DNA of 64,000 bases from Methylovorus menthalis (GTDB lineage Bacteria; Pseudomonadota; Gammaproteobacteria; Burkholderiales; Methylophilaceae): contig NZ_JAJAQH010000003.1 in NCBI RefSeq assembly GCF_020523625.1, positions 1 through 64,000 on the forward strand, given 5' to 3'. The position numbers and the translations under genes are program-made. The number at the start of each line of letters is the position of its first letter. The first letter of the stretch is position 1. Below, piece after piece: positions 19,242-29,194 of the stretch. The notes under the pieces were generated by a model, which did not search any database, was not told where the DNA came from, and worked only from the letters and a program-made list of their open reading frames with translations.

Positions 19242-19694
19242 TTAATGTTTTCCTGTACTGCCGAAACCGCCTTCGCCACGCTCGCTACTGGTGAAGTCCT
19301 GCACGATATTAAAGCTGGCTTGCATGACGGGTACGATGACCAGTTGGGCAATGCGCTCCATCGGGTTTAGCAGAAAAGCTTCCTTGCCACGGTTCCAGCA
19401 CGAGACCAGCAGCTGGCCTTGATAATCCGAATCTATCAGTCCGACCAGATTGCCCAGCACGATGCCATGTTTATGGCCCAGGCCTGAGCGAGGCAGGATC
19501 ATGGCGGCATAACCAGGGTCAGCCAGATGGATCGCCATGCCGGTGGGTATCAACGTGGTCTCGCCAGGATGCAGGGTTTGGGTATGCTCGATACAGGCGC
19601 GTAAATCCAGCCCGGCAGAACCCGGTGTGGCGTAGCCCGGCATCATGTGATGCAAGCGGTCATCGAGGATTTTCAAGTCAACTTGTAAGCTCAT
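19242..19694 (-). CDS. dut: dUTP diphosphatase
   Basis: dUTPase (150 residues) hydrolyses dUTP to dUMP and pyrophosphate, keeping uracil out of DNA and feeding dTMP synthesis. All five motifs are present: [39 protein letters not shown] and the flexible C-terminal [10 protein letters not shown]. The start overlaps the coaBC stop by four bases, the usual coaBC-dut arrangement of proteobacteria. Confidence 0.97.
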   Translation of the reverse strand: MSLQVDLKILDDRLHHMMPGYATPGSAGLDLRACIEHTQTLHPGETTLIPTGMAIHLADPGYAAMILPRSGLGHKHGIVLGNLVGLIDSDYQGQLLVSCWNRGKEAFLLNPMERIAQLVIVPVMQASFNIVQDFTSSERGEGGFGSTGKH

Positions 19695-20902
19695 TCAGGG
19701 GTACTCGCGTCAGAAGTGGTTGAAGGAGGCAGCATGCCGGCCATATGTTGCAACAGCATGTGCGCCAGCATGGTCTTGGAGCCAGGGGGAAGTGGGTGTT
19801 CACCCTGATCGTCAATCAGGACAATACGACTATCGTCGCCACCCATGGCTTCACTGACCAGATTGGCGGCCAGTAGGGGGACATTTTTTTGCAGCCTTTT
19901 TTTGTGGGCATGATCAAGCAAGTGACCGCTCTCAGCTGCAAAGCCGACACAGAAAGGGGGACGGGGCAGGCTGGTCACAGCGGCCAGAATATCCGGATTA
20001 CGCACCAGATCGAGCTGCAGGGTGTCTGCATGTTTCTTGATCTTCTGGCTTTGCACTTCGCGCGGGCGGTAGTCGGCCACGGCGGCTACTGCGATAAATA
20101 CATCCTGGCCGATCACTTCGGCCATCACTGCATCATGCATTTGCTGCGCGCTGGTGACCTGAATGGTGGTGCAGTGCGGGGCTGCCAGTGCAGTCGGCCC
20201 GCTGATCAGGGTAACATCCGCGCCCATCTCAATAGCCGTCTGAGCAATGGCGTAGCCCATTTTGCCTGAGCTGAAATTGGTGATGCCGCGTACCGGATCA
20301 ATGGCCTCGATGGTGGGGCCAGCCGTAATCAAGATGCGCTTTCCTGCCAGCAAGTTGCTCGGGCATGTAACTTGCAGCGCATCCACTATGGATTGCGGTT
20401 CCAGCATACGGCCGAGGCCGGTCTCGCCGCACGCCTGTTCGCCGCTATCCGGACCGATCAGGCGTACGCCATCTTTTTGCAATTGCGCGACATTGCGCTG
20501 GGTGGCAGGATGCTCCCACATCTGTCGGTTCATGGCTGGCGCTACAATCAAGGGGCAATCACGTGCCAGGCATAAGGTGGAAAGCAGGTCATCTGCAGCG
20601 CCGTGCACCAGTTTTGCCATGAAGTCAGCACTGGCAGGGGCAACCAGAATGGCATCCGCCTGGCGCGAGAGCTCGATGTGCGGCATGCCATTGGCAATGC
20701 GCTCATCCCATAAGTCGGTGTACACAGGGCGACCAGACAAGGCCTGCATGGTCAGCGGGGTGATAAAGCGGGTGGCGGCAGACGTCATTACCACGTCAAC
20801 CCGTATGCCCTGTTTGACTAGCAGGCGTACCAGCTCAGCGGTTTTATAAGCGGCAATTCCGCCAGTCATGCCGACAACCAGGTGTTGAATTGGACGAGTC
20901 AT
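19691..20902 (-). CDS. coaBC: Bifunctional phosphopantothenoylcysteine decarboxylase/synthetase
   Basis: The protein makes 4'-phosphopantetheine for coenzyme A in two steps. The N-terminal CoaC flavoprotein half shows [15 protein letters not shown] and [13 protein letters not shown], and the C-terminal CoaB half shows [19 protein letters not shown] chose the ATG at 20902 (403 residues), where the conserved part begins after [11 protein letters not shown]; an in-frame ATG at 20929 would add nine residues. It diverges from the gene at 20992, so both promoters must lie in the 89 bases between. Confidence 0.95.
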   Translation of the reverse strand: MTRPIQHLVVGMTGGIAAYKTAELVRLLVKQGIRVDVVMTSAATRFITPLTMQALSGRPVYTDLWDERIANGMPHIELSRQADAILVAPASADFMAKLVHGAADDLLSTLCLARDCPLIVAPAMNRQMWEHPATQRNVAQLQKDGVRLIGPDSGEQACGETGLGRMLEPQSIVDALQVTCPSNLLAGKRILITAGPTIEAIDPVRGITNFSSGKMGYAIAQTAIEMGADVTLISGPTALAAPHCTTIQVTSAQQMHDAVMAEVIGQDVFIAVAAVADYRPREVQSQKIKKHADTLQLDLVRNPDILAAVTSLPRPPFCVGFAAESGHLLDHAHKKRLQKNVPLLAANLVSEAMGGDDSRIVLIDDQGEHPLPPGSKTMLAHMLLQHMAGMLPPSTTSDASTPE

Positions 20903-20991
20903 GATAAATTCTTGAATTAGTGGGCTCATTTTAATACAAATTACGGCAGCGCCAGTCTGCCGATTGCACGATTTGAACGGGGACGCAGGGT

Positions 20992-21756
20992 ATGTGGCGA
21001 AAACTCAGGATATTTGTATTGCTGTTTGTGTTGGTGACCGTGGCCCAGCAAGCCTGGTTGAAAAACGGGCAGCCTGACTGGCACCGCACGCTGTATGTCA
21101 CGCTATATCCCGTCAATGCTGACCTCAGTGAAGCCTCTAATGTGGCCATACGCCGCCTGAACCAGGCACAACTGACGCAGATTGAAGAGTATTTTGCCGA
21201 GCAGGGCAAACGATACCATCTCGCCTTGGCACAGCCATTTGCCGTGCATCTTGGGCCTGTGGTCGCGGATATTCCACCACCGCCACCGCGCAATGCCAGC
21301 ATGCTGTCTACCATGACCTGGAGCCTGCACTTTCGCTGGTGGACCTGGCGTCACAGTCCGCCTACCCCGGTAAAAGCCGATATTCGCCTCTATCTGCTCT
21401 ATTTTGATGTGGCGGGTCATCCCACCTTGCCGCATTCCACCGCACTGAGCAAAGGCCGCGTCGGGCTGGTGAACGTATATGCCGACCCTGGTCAAACAGC
21501 TCAGAACAATATGGTGATTGCCCACGAATTGCTGCACACCGTGGGCGCGCGTGACAAGTACGACTTGAATACCACACAACCGCATTACCCAGAGGGATAC
21601 GCCGAGCCGGACCGGCAGCCCTTATACCCGCAACGCTTTGCTGAACTCATGGCTGGACGCATTCCAGACAGCCAGCATGGCGCGCATATTCCGGCAAATT
21701 TGTCACAAACGTTGGTGGGGGACCTCACAGCCAGGGAAATCGGATGGCAACCATGA
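20992..21756 (+). CDS. Membrane-anchored protein with HEXXH motif, unknown function
   Basis: I do not recognise a named family. The 254-residue product starts with one hydrophobic helix (LRIFVLLFVLVTVAQQAWL) and is otherwise soluble, so it is probably anchored and periplasmic. Near residue 177 it has the sequence VIAHELLHTVGARDKYD, which contains HEXXH followed by an Asp, as in zinc metallopeptidases. A Pro run (IPPPPPRN) and a Trp-rich stretch lie mid-protein. It lies 13 bases before radC and diverges from coaBC. Peptidase activity is an inference from the motif. Confidence 0.75.
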   Translation: MWRKLRIFVLLFVLVTVAQQAWLKNGQPDWHRTLYVTLYPVNADLSEASNVAIRRLNQAQLTQIEEYFAEQGKRYHLALAQPFAVHLGPVVADIPPPPPRNASMLSTMTWSLHFRWWTWRHSPPTPVKADIRLYLLYFDVAGHPTLPHSTALSKGRVGLVNVYADPGQTAQNNMVIAHELLHTVGARDKYDLNTTQPHYPEGYAEPDRQPLYPQRFAELMAGRIPDSQHGAHIPANLSQTLVGDLTAREIGWQP

Positions 21757-21769
21757 GGAAACATAACGT

Positions 21770-22444
21770 ATGGCAATTATCGATTGGCCGGAAGGGGAGC
21801 GCCCGCGCGAAAAGCTGCTGACGCAAGGTAGTGGCGCACTGTCAGATGCCGAGTTACTGGCTATTTTTCTACGCGTGGGGGTGACTGGCAAAAGTGCAGT
21901 CGATCTGGCGCGTGAGCTATTGCAGGTGTTTGGTAGCCTGAATGGTATTTTTGCTGCCAGCCTCGAACAGATTTCCCTGATCAAGGGTATGGGTAGCAGC
22001 AAATATGTGCAGCTGCAGGCCATCTTCGAAATGAGCAGGCGTGCCCTCGCTGAAGAAATGCAGGCGCGCGATGTCATGAATTCGCCGCAACAGGTGCGCG
22101 ATTTTCTCAGCCTCAAGCTGGGCGGGCTGCCGCGCGAAGTGTTCCTGGTGATGTTCCTGGATGCACAAAATCGGGTGCTGGCGCATGAGGAGATGTTTGC
22201 GGGTACATTGACACAGACCAGCGTGCATCCGCGTGAAATCGTCAAACGTGCACTGTATTACAACGCAGGCGCGGTGATTCTTGCCCACAATCACCCCTCC
22301 GGTGTCGCCGAGCCCAGCCGTGCCGATGAGATGATCACGGCGCAGCTCAAGAGTGCTCTAGCGCTTGTGGATGTACGGGTGCTGGATCATTTTGTCGTAG
22401 CGGGCAATACCACCTTGTCGTTTGCGGAACGCGGCCTGCTCTAG
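21770..22444 (+). CDS. radC: RadC-family JAB-domain protein
   Basis: The 224-residue product has an N-terminal helix-hairpin-helix region ([14 protein letters not shown]) and a C-terminal JAB/MPN+ metal site, [16 protein letters not shown], with an upstream Glu, which matches the EXnHXHX10D pattern. RadC was once linked to DNA repair, but its real role is unclear. GAGGAA precedes the ATG. It ends 21 bases from the convergent gene at 22466 without a visible terminator. Confidence 0.94.
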   Translation: MAIIDWPEGERPREKLLTQGSGALSDAELLAIFLRVGVTGKSAVDLARELLQVFGSLNGIFAASLEQISLIKGMGSSKYVQLQAIFEMSRRALAEEMQARDVMNSPQQVRDFLSLKLGGLPREVFLVMFLDAQNRVLAHEEMFAGTLTQTSVHPREIVKRALYYNAGAVILAHNHPSGVAEPSRADEMITAQLKSALALVDVRVLDHFVVAGNTTLSFAERGLL

Positions 22445-22465
22445 ACTGTGCGTTGGCACGCAAGA

Positions 22466-23347
22466 TTAGTACTGGTTGATAGGTGTGACGGTAACGCTGA
22501 CATCCAGCTGCTGGGCACCACCGCCCAATACCACGCCACGCATCGGGGATATATCGCTGAAATCGCGTCCCCATGCGATGGTGATGTGATCCGTCTGCAC
22601 CAGGCAATTGTTGGTCGGATCAAAATCCACCCAACCTGTATCCGGGCAGTAAACGGAAGCCCAGGCATGCGATGCATCGGCGCCGATCATACGCTCCTGG
22701 CCTTCCGGAGGGGTCGTCAGGATATAACCGCTGACGTACCGGCAAGCCAGGCCCAAGCTACGCATGCAGGCAATCATCAGGTGTGCAAAATCCTGGCAGA
22801 CGCCGCGGCGCCCAGCCAGCACGTCGGATAGCGGCGTAGAAATGCTGGTGGCCTGGTCATCAAACTCAAAATCCTGATAGATGCGTTGGGTCAGGTCCAA
22901 CGCGGCTTCCAGCAAAGGCCTGCCTGGCGTGAAGCTGGGGGCGGCGTAGTTCGCCAGCGTATGATGCCGCCCCGCTTTGGGGGAGCTGAACAGAAATGCC
23001 TGCGCCTCAATATGGGTGTTGTAATGCTGGATCAGCTCTTCTTTTACAAACTCCCAGCTCGGACTTTGGCTTAATGACGCTGGCAGCAGGCGCGGCAGTA
23101 CTTCCACGGTGGATTCCGAAGTAACGGAAAGCGTCTGATGCGGGCTGTAAATAGAAAAATACAGCCGTGAATTGCCGAAATAATCCAGGCGCTGTGAAGT
23201 CTCGCTGGGATTGGGCGAGATCGTGATCTGATGCGCCAGCGTGTTTTGCCAGGCCAGGTGTCTTGGTGTCATGTGCAGCATATGCTGCGACAGGGTCACA
23301 TCAAAATCGTACTGGTACTCGGTCTGGTGCTGAATGTGATAGCGCAT
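22466..23347 (-). CDS. Transglutaminase-like protein (small)
   Basis: The 293-residue product has the bacterial transglutaminase-like N-terminal beta domain (about residues 1-80) and a transglutaminase/papain-like core with a full triad: Cys in GVCQDFAHLM, His in DASHAWASVY and Asp in WVDFDPTNN. It lies 6 bases after the ATP-grasp/alpha-E gene and is the third gene of a cluster with 23354 and 25904. In known families this core can be a protease, amidase or cross-linking enzyme; the substrate is unknown. No signal peptide is evident, so it is probably cytoplasmic. Confidence 0.85.
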   Translation of the reverse strand: MRYHIQHQTEYQYDFDVTLSQHMLHMTPRHLAWQNTLAHQITISPNPSETSQRLDYFGNSRLYFSIYSPHQTLSVTSESTVEVLPRLLPASLSQSPSWEFVKEELIQHYNTHIEAQAFLFSSPKAGRHHTLANYAAPSFTPGRPLLEAALDLTQRIYQDFEFDDQATSISTPLSDVLAGRRGVCQDFAHLMIACMRSLGLACRYVSGYILTTPPEGQERMIGADASHAWASVYCPDTGWVDFDPTNNCLVQTDHITIAWGRDFSDISPMRGVVLGGGAQQLDVSVTVTPINQY

Positions 23348-23353
23348 GGCGGT

Positions 23354-25894
23354 TTAATTGGCGGTGGTATCCGAGAAGCTGAAAAAGCGATGCCCCAGCT
23401 GGAGGGAAATTTCTACGCTGGCCTGATAGGTATCCGCCAGCCAAGACATCAGCTCTGGGCTGTTGTGATGGAAAGACGCATCCACATCAAATGCACGCAG
23501 GCTTTCCATACGCTCCATCATGCGTCCTTCACCGCCACCGCCGTTGTAGGCAGAGGATATTTGCGACAGGTATTTCACCAGTCCACGCAACTGGAACATC
23601 ATCGCATTCGGATTGTTTTCATCGATCAGCAACAAATAAAGCACCGGTAGCCACTCTGGCTGAGCGGCATACCGTGCCCGATAAGTGACGATGGAGTCTG
23701 TGAGCTCCAGCAGCCAGTCCAGGCTGCTTTCGGCAGGCATTGCCAGCGCCTTTTGCAACAGGATGCACAGAAACTGCAAGCGCTCGATGCGGCGACCCAG
23801 CGACAGAAAGCGCCAGCCCTGATCGCGCGTCATGCTGTCCAGCGTAAAGCCCGAGATGGTCACCAGCGACATATTGGTTTCATCCAGCACCGCCAGCGCT
23901 TCACTCAGCGAGGCTTGCGAATGCCGCTCGGCAAAGCGCAGGTGCAGCTGGTTGATCAGGCGCCAATGGTCGCCTGACAGACGTTCGCGCAAGCTGAAGG
24001 CCAGCTGGAAGAACTGTGTGATATGACTGGCGAGGCTGGAGCTATCATCGGCAAAAATGGCGGCGATCAGCAGGCACTCGATGGCATTTTCATCTTCGGC
24101 AAACAGGGGGTAGTTGCCGTCGTTTTCCTCATCCTCTTCGGCGGGCATCAGGTTATACCAGATGCACATCGCTTTTACCGTAGGCCACTCCACGGCGCGA
24201 TGCTCGGGCGAGAAGTCCAGCAGGTAATGGATGGCTGTCCGCAGCAGGCGCGTGGCATGGTAGCTGCGTACCGAGTGACGGCCAAACCAGAACAGATTTT
24301 CAATGACGCGACTGGAAAGGTGGATATTGTCATGCACCAGCCCGGCGCTGGAGGTGGTCTTGCGCAGCAGGCTCGGCGTATTAGGCTTGAGCTCAGGTGT
24401 AATCACCCAAGTGTCCTTGCTGCAGCCGCTGCCCTGCATGGTGATCACGCGCTTGTTAGCACTGCTGGCCACCCGTGTCAGCCCGCCAGGCATGACGATA
24501 TAGCCATTGGGGGTGGCACAGGCAAATACCCGCAGCCCCACCGACTGCGCCTGCATTTGCTGCAGCTGGCTGTTCCACACCGGTGCCTGCGATACCTTGA
24601 CCAGCTCCTGCGCCAGGTAGTTTTCCGGGTTGGCGCGCAATTGGGCGATCAGTTCTTCGCGTGCCGCGCCGTCCAGGTCCTGGCCGTAAATCATGATTTC
24701 ACGCGTGTGCAAAAAGGCATTCTTGATCAATAGACGATCAAGATTGGCAATCACGGCTTCCAGGGCCTTTGGCTCGCCACACCACCAGGTGGCGACCGAG
24801 GGCAGCATCAGCGGCTGTTTCAGCAGATGCTGGCTGAGCGCGGGCAAAAAGCCCATCAGGGCACCCGATTGCAGCACATTGCTGCCCAGACTGTTCGCCA
24901 GCAGGACATGGCCGCGGCGCGCTACTTCAGTAAGGCCCGCAATCCCCAGCAGGGATTCGGCATTGAGTTCCAGCGGATCACAGAAAATATCGTCAAGCCG
25001 CCTGAGGATGGCATGCACCGGCTTGAGCCCTGCCAGCGTTTTCAGCCAGACCACGCCTTCGCGTACGGTCAGGTCGTTACCCTGCACCAGTGGAAAGCCG
25101 AGGTAGCCCGCCAGATAGGATTGCTCGTGATAGGTTTCGTTGAACGGCCCCGCTGTCAGGATGACCGTGAGCGGCTGCTCGCTAGGGCTTAACGAGGCAA
25201 TATTGGGATTCGCTTGCGACTGTCGATAAGCGCATGCGCGCCCCCAGTGGGCCAGGCTGTCGCGCAGGCTGGCAAAAAATCCGCTCAGGCGCTGAATGTT
25301 AAGGTCGCGAAACAGATCTGGAAATACGCTGGAAATCACCATGCGGTTTTCCAGCGCATAGCCAGTACCTGCGGGAGCCTGCGTGCGGTCAGACACCACC
25401 CACCAGCGACCATCCGCCGAGCGGGCGAGATCAACCGCATACATGTGCAAGGCCACCCCATCCGGCTGTGGAATGCCATGGCAGGGGCGCAGGAAACCGG
25501 CATTGCCGTGAATGAGTGCAGGCGGCAACATGCCCTGCGCCATCAGGGTCTGTTCGCCGTAAATATCGCGCAGCACCGTATTGAGGATGGTGGCGCGCTG
25601 AATCACCGCGGCTTCAATATGCGCCCATTCATCCTGCGGCAGAATAAACGGCAGGGGGTCCAGATCCCACGGACGTTGACCGCCCTGGGTGTCGGCGTAG
25701 GCGTTATAGGTGAGCCCGTTTTCGTAGACCAGCCGACGCACGTTTTCAACGCGCTTGCGCATCTCGGCAGGCTCTTCACCACTTAATGAGTCAATGAGTG
25801 GCTGCCAGTGAGGGCGAGGCGTTCCGGGCGATTGCAGCAACTCGTTATGAGAGTTTGCCGCAAACGGGTATTCGTTCAGTATCGAAGACAGCAT
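23354..25894 (-). CDS. Circularly permuted ATP-grasp and alpha-E domain fusion
   Basis: This 846-residue protein joins two families that are often separate genes: a circularly permuted ATP-grasp type 2 domain (about residues 1-480, with LTAGPFNETYHEQSYLAGYL and the late LANSLGSNVLQSGALM block) and an all-helical alpha-E domain (about 520-840, with HLSSRVIENLFWFGRHSVR). ATP-grasp enzymes form amide bonds through acyl-phosphates. Comparative genomics has linked this pair with transglutaminase-like genes to a peptide-synthesis or protein-tagging role, which is unproven. Neighbours on both sides are transglutaminase-like, with gaps of 6 and 9 bases, so one operon is likely. Confidence 0.85.
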   Translation of the reverse strand: MLSSILNEYPFAANSHNELLQSPGTPRPHWQPLIDSLSGEEPAEMRKRVENVRRLVYENGLTYNAYADTQGGQRPWDLDPLPFILPQDEWAHIEAAVIQRATILNTVLRDIYGEQTLMAQGMLPPALIHGNAGFLRPCHGIPQPDGVALHMYAVDLARSADGRWWVVSDRTQAPAGTGYALENRMVISSVFPDLFRDLNIQRLSGFFASLRDSLAHWGRACAYRQSQANPNIASLSPSEQPLTVILTAGPFNETYHEQSYLAGYLGFPLVQGNDLTVREGVVWLKTLAGLKPVHAILRRLDDIFCDPLELNAESLLGIAGLTEVARRGHVLLANSLGSNVLQSGALMGFLPALSQHLLKQPLMLPSVATWWCGEPKALEAVIANLDRLLIKNAFLHTREIMIYGQDLDGAAREELIAQLRANPENYLAQELVKVSQAPVWNSQLQQMQAQSVGLRVFACATPNGYIVMPGGLTRVASSANKRVITMQGSGCSKDTWVITPELKPNTPSLLRKTTSSAGLVHDNIHLSSRVIENLFWFGRHSVRSYHATRLLRTAIHYLLDFSPEHRAVEWPTVKAMCIWYNLMPAEEDEENDGNYPLFAEDENAIECLLIAAIFADDSSSLASHITQFFQLAFSLRERLSGDHWRLINQLHLRFAERHSQASLSEALAVLDETNMSLVTISGFTLDSMTRDQGWRFLSLGRRIERLQFLCILLQKALAMPAESSLDWLLELTDSIVTYRARYAAQPEWLPVLYLLLIDENNPNAMMFQLRGLVKYLSQISSAYNGGGGEGRMMERMESLRAFDVDASFHHNSPELMSWLADTYQASVEISLQLGHRFFSFSDTTAN

Positions 25895-25903
25895 GGCGCA
25901 ATA

Positions 25904-28900
25904 TTAAACAGCTTGCCACCGCAGGTCGAGCGTAAACGGGAATTTCGGGTTGCGCGGCTCTTCTGCAATCGATACCGGCCCTGGCGTGTGTCCGTGATCC
26001 CAGAAACGGGTAAAGCGTCGCGCCTCGGCCTCAAAGGCATTCACCGGGAAGCTATCGTAATTGCGTCCACCGGGATGGCTGACATGGTAAGTGCAGCCGC
26101 CTATCGCCCTTCCGCTCCAGGTATCGACCAGATCAAACACCAGCGGTACATGTGGCGCAATGGTGGGATGCAAGGCGGACCATGGGCTCCAGGCGCGGAA
26201 GCGCACGCCCGCAACATACTCGCCGGCAATGCCTGTGGCTTGCAGCGGCAGGGGTCTGCCATTGCAGGTGACGATGTGGCGTCCATCCGTGAGGCCGCGC
26301 ACGCGCAACTGCATGCGCTCTACCGAAGAATCCACATAGCGCGAGGTGCCGCCGCCACTCATTTCTTCGCCCAGCACATTCCATGGCTCGATGGCCTGAC
26401 GCAGTTCCAGCTCCACGCCGTGGTAATTCACCGTACCGTAACGCGGGAAGCGGAATTCGACAAAAGGATCAAACCAGTGTTTTTCGAAGACATAGCCAGC
26501 TTCGCGCAGATCCGCCACGACATCGGCAATATCCTGCGCAATAAAATGCGGTAGCATCCAGCGATCATGCAGCTCGGTGCCCCAATGCACCAGCTTGCCC
26601 TGATAGGGCTTGCGCCAGAAGTGCGCGACCAGTGCCCGCAGCAGCAGCATCTGCAGCAGGCTCATGCGGGCATGGGGCGGCATTTCAAAAGCGCGGAATT
26701 CCACCAGGCCCAGACGGCCCGTCGGGCCGTCTGGCGAATAGAGTTTGTCGATGGAAAATTCGGAGCGGTGCGTATTCCCCGTCAGATCCACCAGCAGATT
26801 GCGCAGCAGCCGGTCTACCAGCCACGGGCGCTCGCTTTCCTTGGTGTCGGGCAATACCTTGTCCATCTGCTGAAAGGCAATCGCCAGCTCGTAGAGATTA
26901 TCGTCACGTGCTTCATCCACCCGCGGCGCCTGGCTGGTGGGGCCGATAAAGGTCCCCGAGAAGAGATAGGACAATGCCGGGTGGTTTTGCCAATAAGTAA
27001 TCAGGCTTTTCAGCACATCCGGCCGGCGTAGCATGGGGCTGTCGGCCGGGGTGGCGCCGCCCAGGGTGGCGTGATTGCCACCACCAGTGCCGGTATGGCG
27101 GCCATCCAGCATGAATTTTTCGGTGCCCAGGCGGGTCTGCCGGGCTTCTTCATACAGGGTGGTGACGTTACTCACCAACTCCTGCCAGCTGGATGCCGGG
27201 TGAATATTCACCTCAATTACGCCCGGGTCAGGCGTGACGCTGAGCGACTTGATGCGGGCATCGCGTGGCGGCGGGTAGCCCTCCAGCCATAGTTTGAGTT
27301 GAAGTTTGGCTGCGGTAGCCTCAATCGCCGCGAGCAGGGCCAGATAATCCTCAATGCGCGAGACAGGGGGCATGAACACATGCAACCTTCCGCCACGCAC
27401 TTCCACGCAAAGTGCGGTATGCACGACTTCGCGGGCTTCTGGCTTGCTCAGGCTGGCTTTGCCGGGTTTGTTGCGCACCAGGGGTTTTTCTGGCAACGCT
27501 TCTCTGGCTTCAAACGGGTCCACCGCAAATTCAGGCTCGACATCGTCTGGCAATACCCATGGCAGGGATGCCAGTGGCAGGCGCAGGCCCATGGGCGAGT
27601 CGCCGCTCAACAGGTAAAGATGTTCGCGGCGCAGTGGCCATTTGCTGCTACGCCAGGTGGTGGTTTTACTGGTGGATTCCGGCTTGAGCGGAATCACATA
27701 ACCTGCGGCCTTGCCCAGGCCCACTTCCAGTAGTTGTGCCAGGCGCTTGCGCTCTTCGCTGGCGCCAAGGTCGGCCTGCAAGGGGTTGACGTTGTCTGGC
27801 AGGCGCTGCTCCAGCAAGGCTTGCTGCATCACATCCTCATAAGCCTCTATCATGCAAGCGGTGGGCAGGCCCAGTGTTTCCACCAGGCTGGTGGCAAACA
27901 GCTTCGCTTCAGCCACATTGTATTTTTCCGGCTGACCATCCATGGAAAACAGCGAGGCATCGTTCCACATCGGTTTGCCATCCACACGCCAGTACATATT
28001 GATGGCCCAGCGCGGCAAAGGCTCGCCCGGATACCATTTGCCCTGGCCATAATGCAGCAGGCCGCCCTCGGTAAAGCGGTCCTTGAGGCGCAAGGCAAGC
28101 TTGCCTGCCAGTTCGCGCTTCTTGTCGCCATGGGCCTGGGTGTTCCACTCAGGGCCGTCCATGTCGTCGATCGATACAAAAGTTGGTTCGCCGCCCTGGG
28201 TCAGCCGCACATCCTGCTTTTGCAGATCACGATCTACCTGCTGACCAATCAGGTCTATTTTCTGCCAGTCTTCTTCGCTATAGGGTTTGGTGACGCGCGG
28301 GTCTTCATGGATGCGCGTGACGCTCATTTCATGGTGAAACGTGACTTCGGCAACATCGGTAAAGCCAGTCACCGGCGCGGCCGAGGCGGGCATGGCCGTG
28401 CAAGCCAGCGGTATATGGCCTTCGCCTGCCAACAAGCCGGAGGTCGGGTCCAGGCCTATCCAGCCGGCACCGGGAATATACACTTCGGTCCAGGCGTGCA
28501 GGTCGGTAAAGTCTACCTCGGTGCCACTGGGGCCATCCAATGCCTTGATGTCGGCGGTGAGCTGAATCAGGTAGCCGGAGACAAAGCGCGCAGCCAGGCC
28601 AAGGTGGCGCAGTATCTGCACCAGCAGCCAGGCACTGTCGCGACAGGAGCCACTGCGTTTTTCCAGCGTGTCTTCCGGCGTTTGCACCCCGGGTTCCATG
28701 CGCACCAGATACCCGATATCGCCTTGCAGACGCTGGTTGATGGCAACCAGAAAATTGGCGATGGTGAGCGGCGCCGTCAATAACTGACTGCGCGTATCGT
28801 CCAGCCATTTGGCCAGTCTGGGGCCTGCCGGTTCGGCTTTCAGGTAGGGGGCGAGTTCGTATTCCAGTTGTTCGGTATAGGTAAAGGGAAACTGCTCAGC

Positions 28901-29194
28901 GTACTTTTCCACGAAAAAATCAAAGGGATTGATGACCGTCATGTCGGCTACCAGGGTCACCGTGAAATCCAGGCTGGTGACTTTTTCGGGGAACACGAAG
29001 CGTGCAATGTAATTGCCGTAAGGGTCCTGCTGCCAGTTGATGAAGTGCTTTTCCGGATTAACCGTCAGCGAATACGACAGCACCGGCGTGCGCGCATGAG
29101 CCGCGGGCTTGAGTCGTACTTCATGCGGGGAGAGATTAACCAGGCGGTCAAATGTGTAGCTGGTCTTATGGTGCAATGCAACGCGTATGGCCAT
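25904..29194 (-). CDS. Large transglutaminase-like protein with DUF2126 domain
   Basis: The 1096-residue product begins with a transglutaminase N-terminal beta domain and a core with triad residues Cys in RSGSCRDSAWLL (about residue 185), His in DLHAWTEVYIPG and Asp in WIGLDPTSGLL (about 240-255). The remaining 800 residues correspond to the DUF2126 type of region, which contains PTFVSIDDMDGPEWNT and the late SRYVDSSVERMQLRV. It is the first gene of the three-gene minus-strand cluster and starts at the edge of a 307-base gap without genes. Function is inferred as part of a cytoplasmic peptide-modifying system. Confidence 0.85.
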   Translation of the reverse strand: MAIRVALHHKTSYTFDRLVNLSPHEVRLKPAAHARTPVLSYSLTVNPEKHFINWQQDPYGNYIARFVFPEKVTSLDFTVTLVADMTVINPFDFFVEKYAEQFPFTYTEQLEYELAPYLKAEPAGPRLAKWLDDTRSQLLTAPLTIANFLVAINQRLQGDIGYLVRMEPGVQTPEDTLEKRSGSCRDSAWLLVQILRHLGLAARFVSGYLIQLTADIKALDGPSGTEVDFTDLHAWTEVYIPGAGWIGLDPTSGLLAGEGHIPLACTAMPASAAPVTGFTDVAEVTFHHEMSVTRIHEDPRVTKPYSEEDWQKIDLIGQQVDRDLQKQDVRLTQGGEPTFVSIDDMDGPEWNTQAHGDKKRELAGKLALRLKDRFTEGGLLHYGQGKWYPGEPLPRWAINMYWRVDGKPMWNDASLFSMDGQPEKYNVAEAKLFATSLVETLGLPTACMIEAYEDVMQQALLEQRLPDNVNPLQADLGASEERKRLAQLLEVGLGKAAGYVIPLKPESTSKTTTWRSSKWPLRREHLYLLSGDSPMGLRLPLASLPWVLPDDVEPEFAVDPFEAREALPEKPLVRNKPGKASLSKPEAREVVHTALCVEVRGGRLHVFMPPVSRIEDYLALLAAIEATAAKLQLKLWLEGYPPPRDARIKSLSVTPDPGVIEVNIHPASSWQELVSNVTTLYEEARQTRLGTEKFMLDGRHTGTGGGNHATLGGATPADSPMLRRPDVLKSLITYWQNHPALSYLFSGTFIGPTSQAPRVDEARDDNLYELAIAFQQMDKVLPDTKESERPWLVDRLLRNLLVDLTGNTHRSEFSIDKLYSPDGPTGRLGLVEFRAFEMPPHARMSLLQMLLLRALVAHFWRKPYQGKLVHWGTELHDRWMLPHFIAQDIADVVADLREAGYVFEKHWFDPFVEFRFPRYGTVNYHGVELELRQAIEPWNVLGEEMSGGGTSRYVDSSVERMQLRVRGLTDGRHIVTCNGRPLPLQATGIAGEYVAGVRFRAWSPWSALHPTIAPHVPLVFDLVDTWSGRAIGGCTYHVSHPGGRNYDSFPVNAFEAEARRFTRFWDHGHTPGPVSIAEEPRNPKFPFTLDLRWQAV

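Noticed and set aside
27734-28783. Long plus-strand open frame of 349 codons opposite the large transglutaminase gene
   Set aside because: It is antisense to a well-supported gene with conserved active-site motifs, its translation has no recognisable pattern, and GC-rich genes often leave such open shadow frames.
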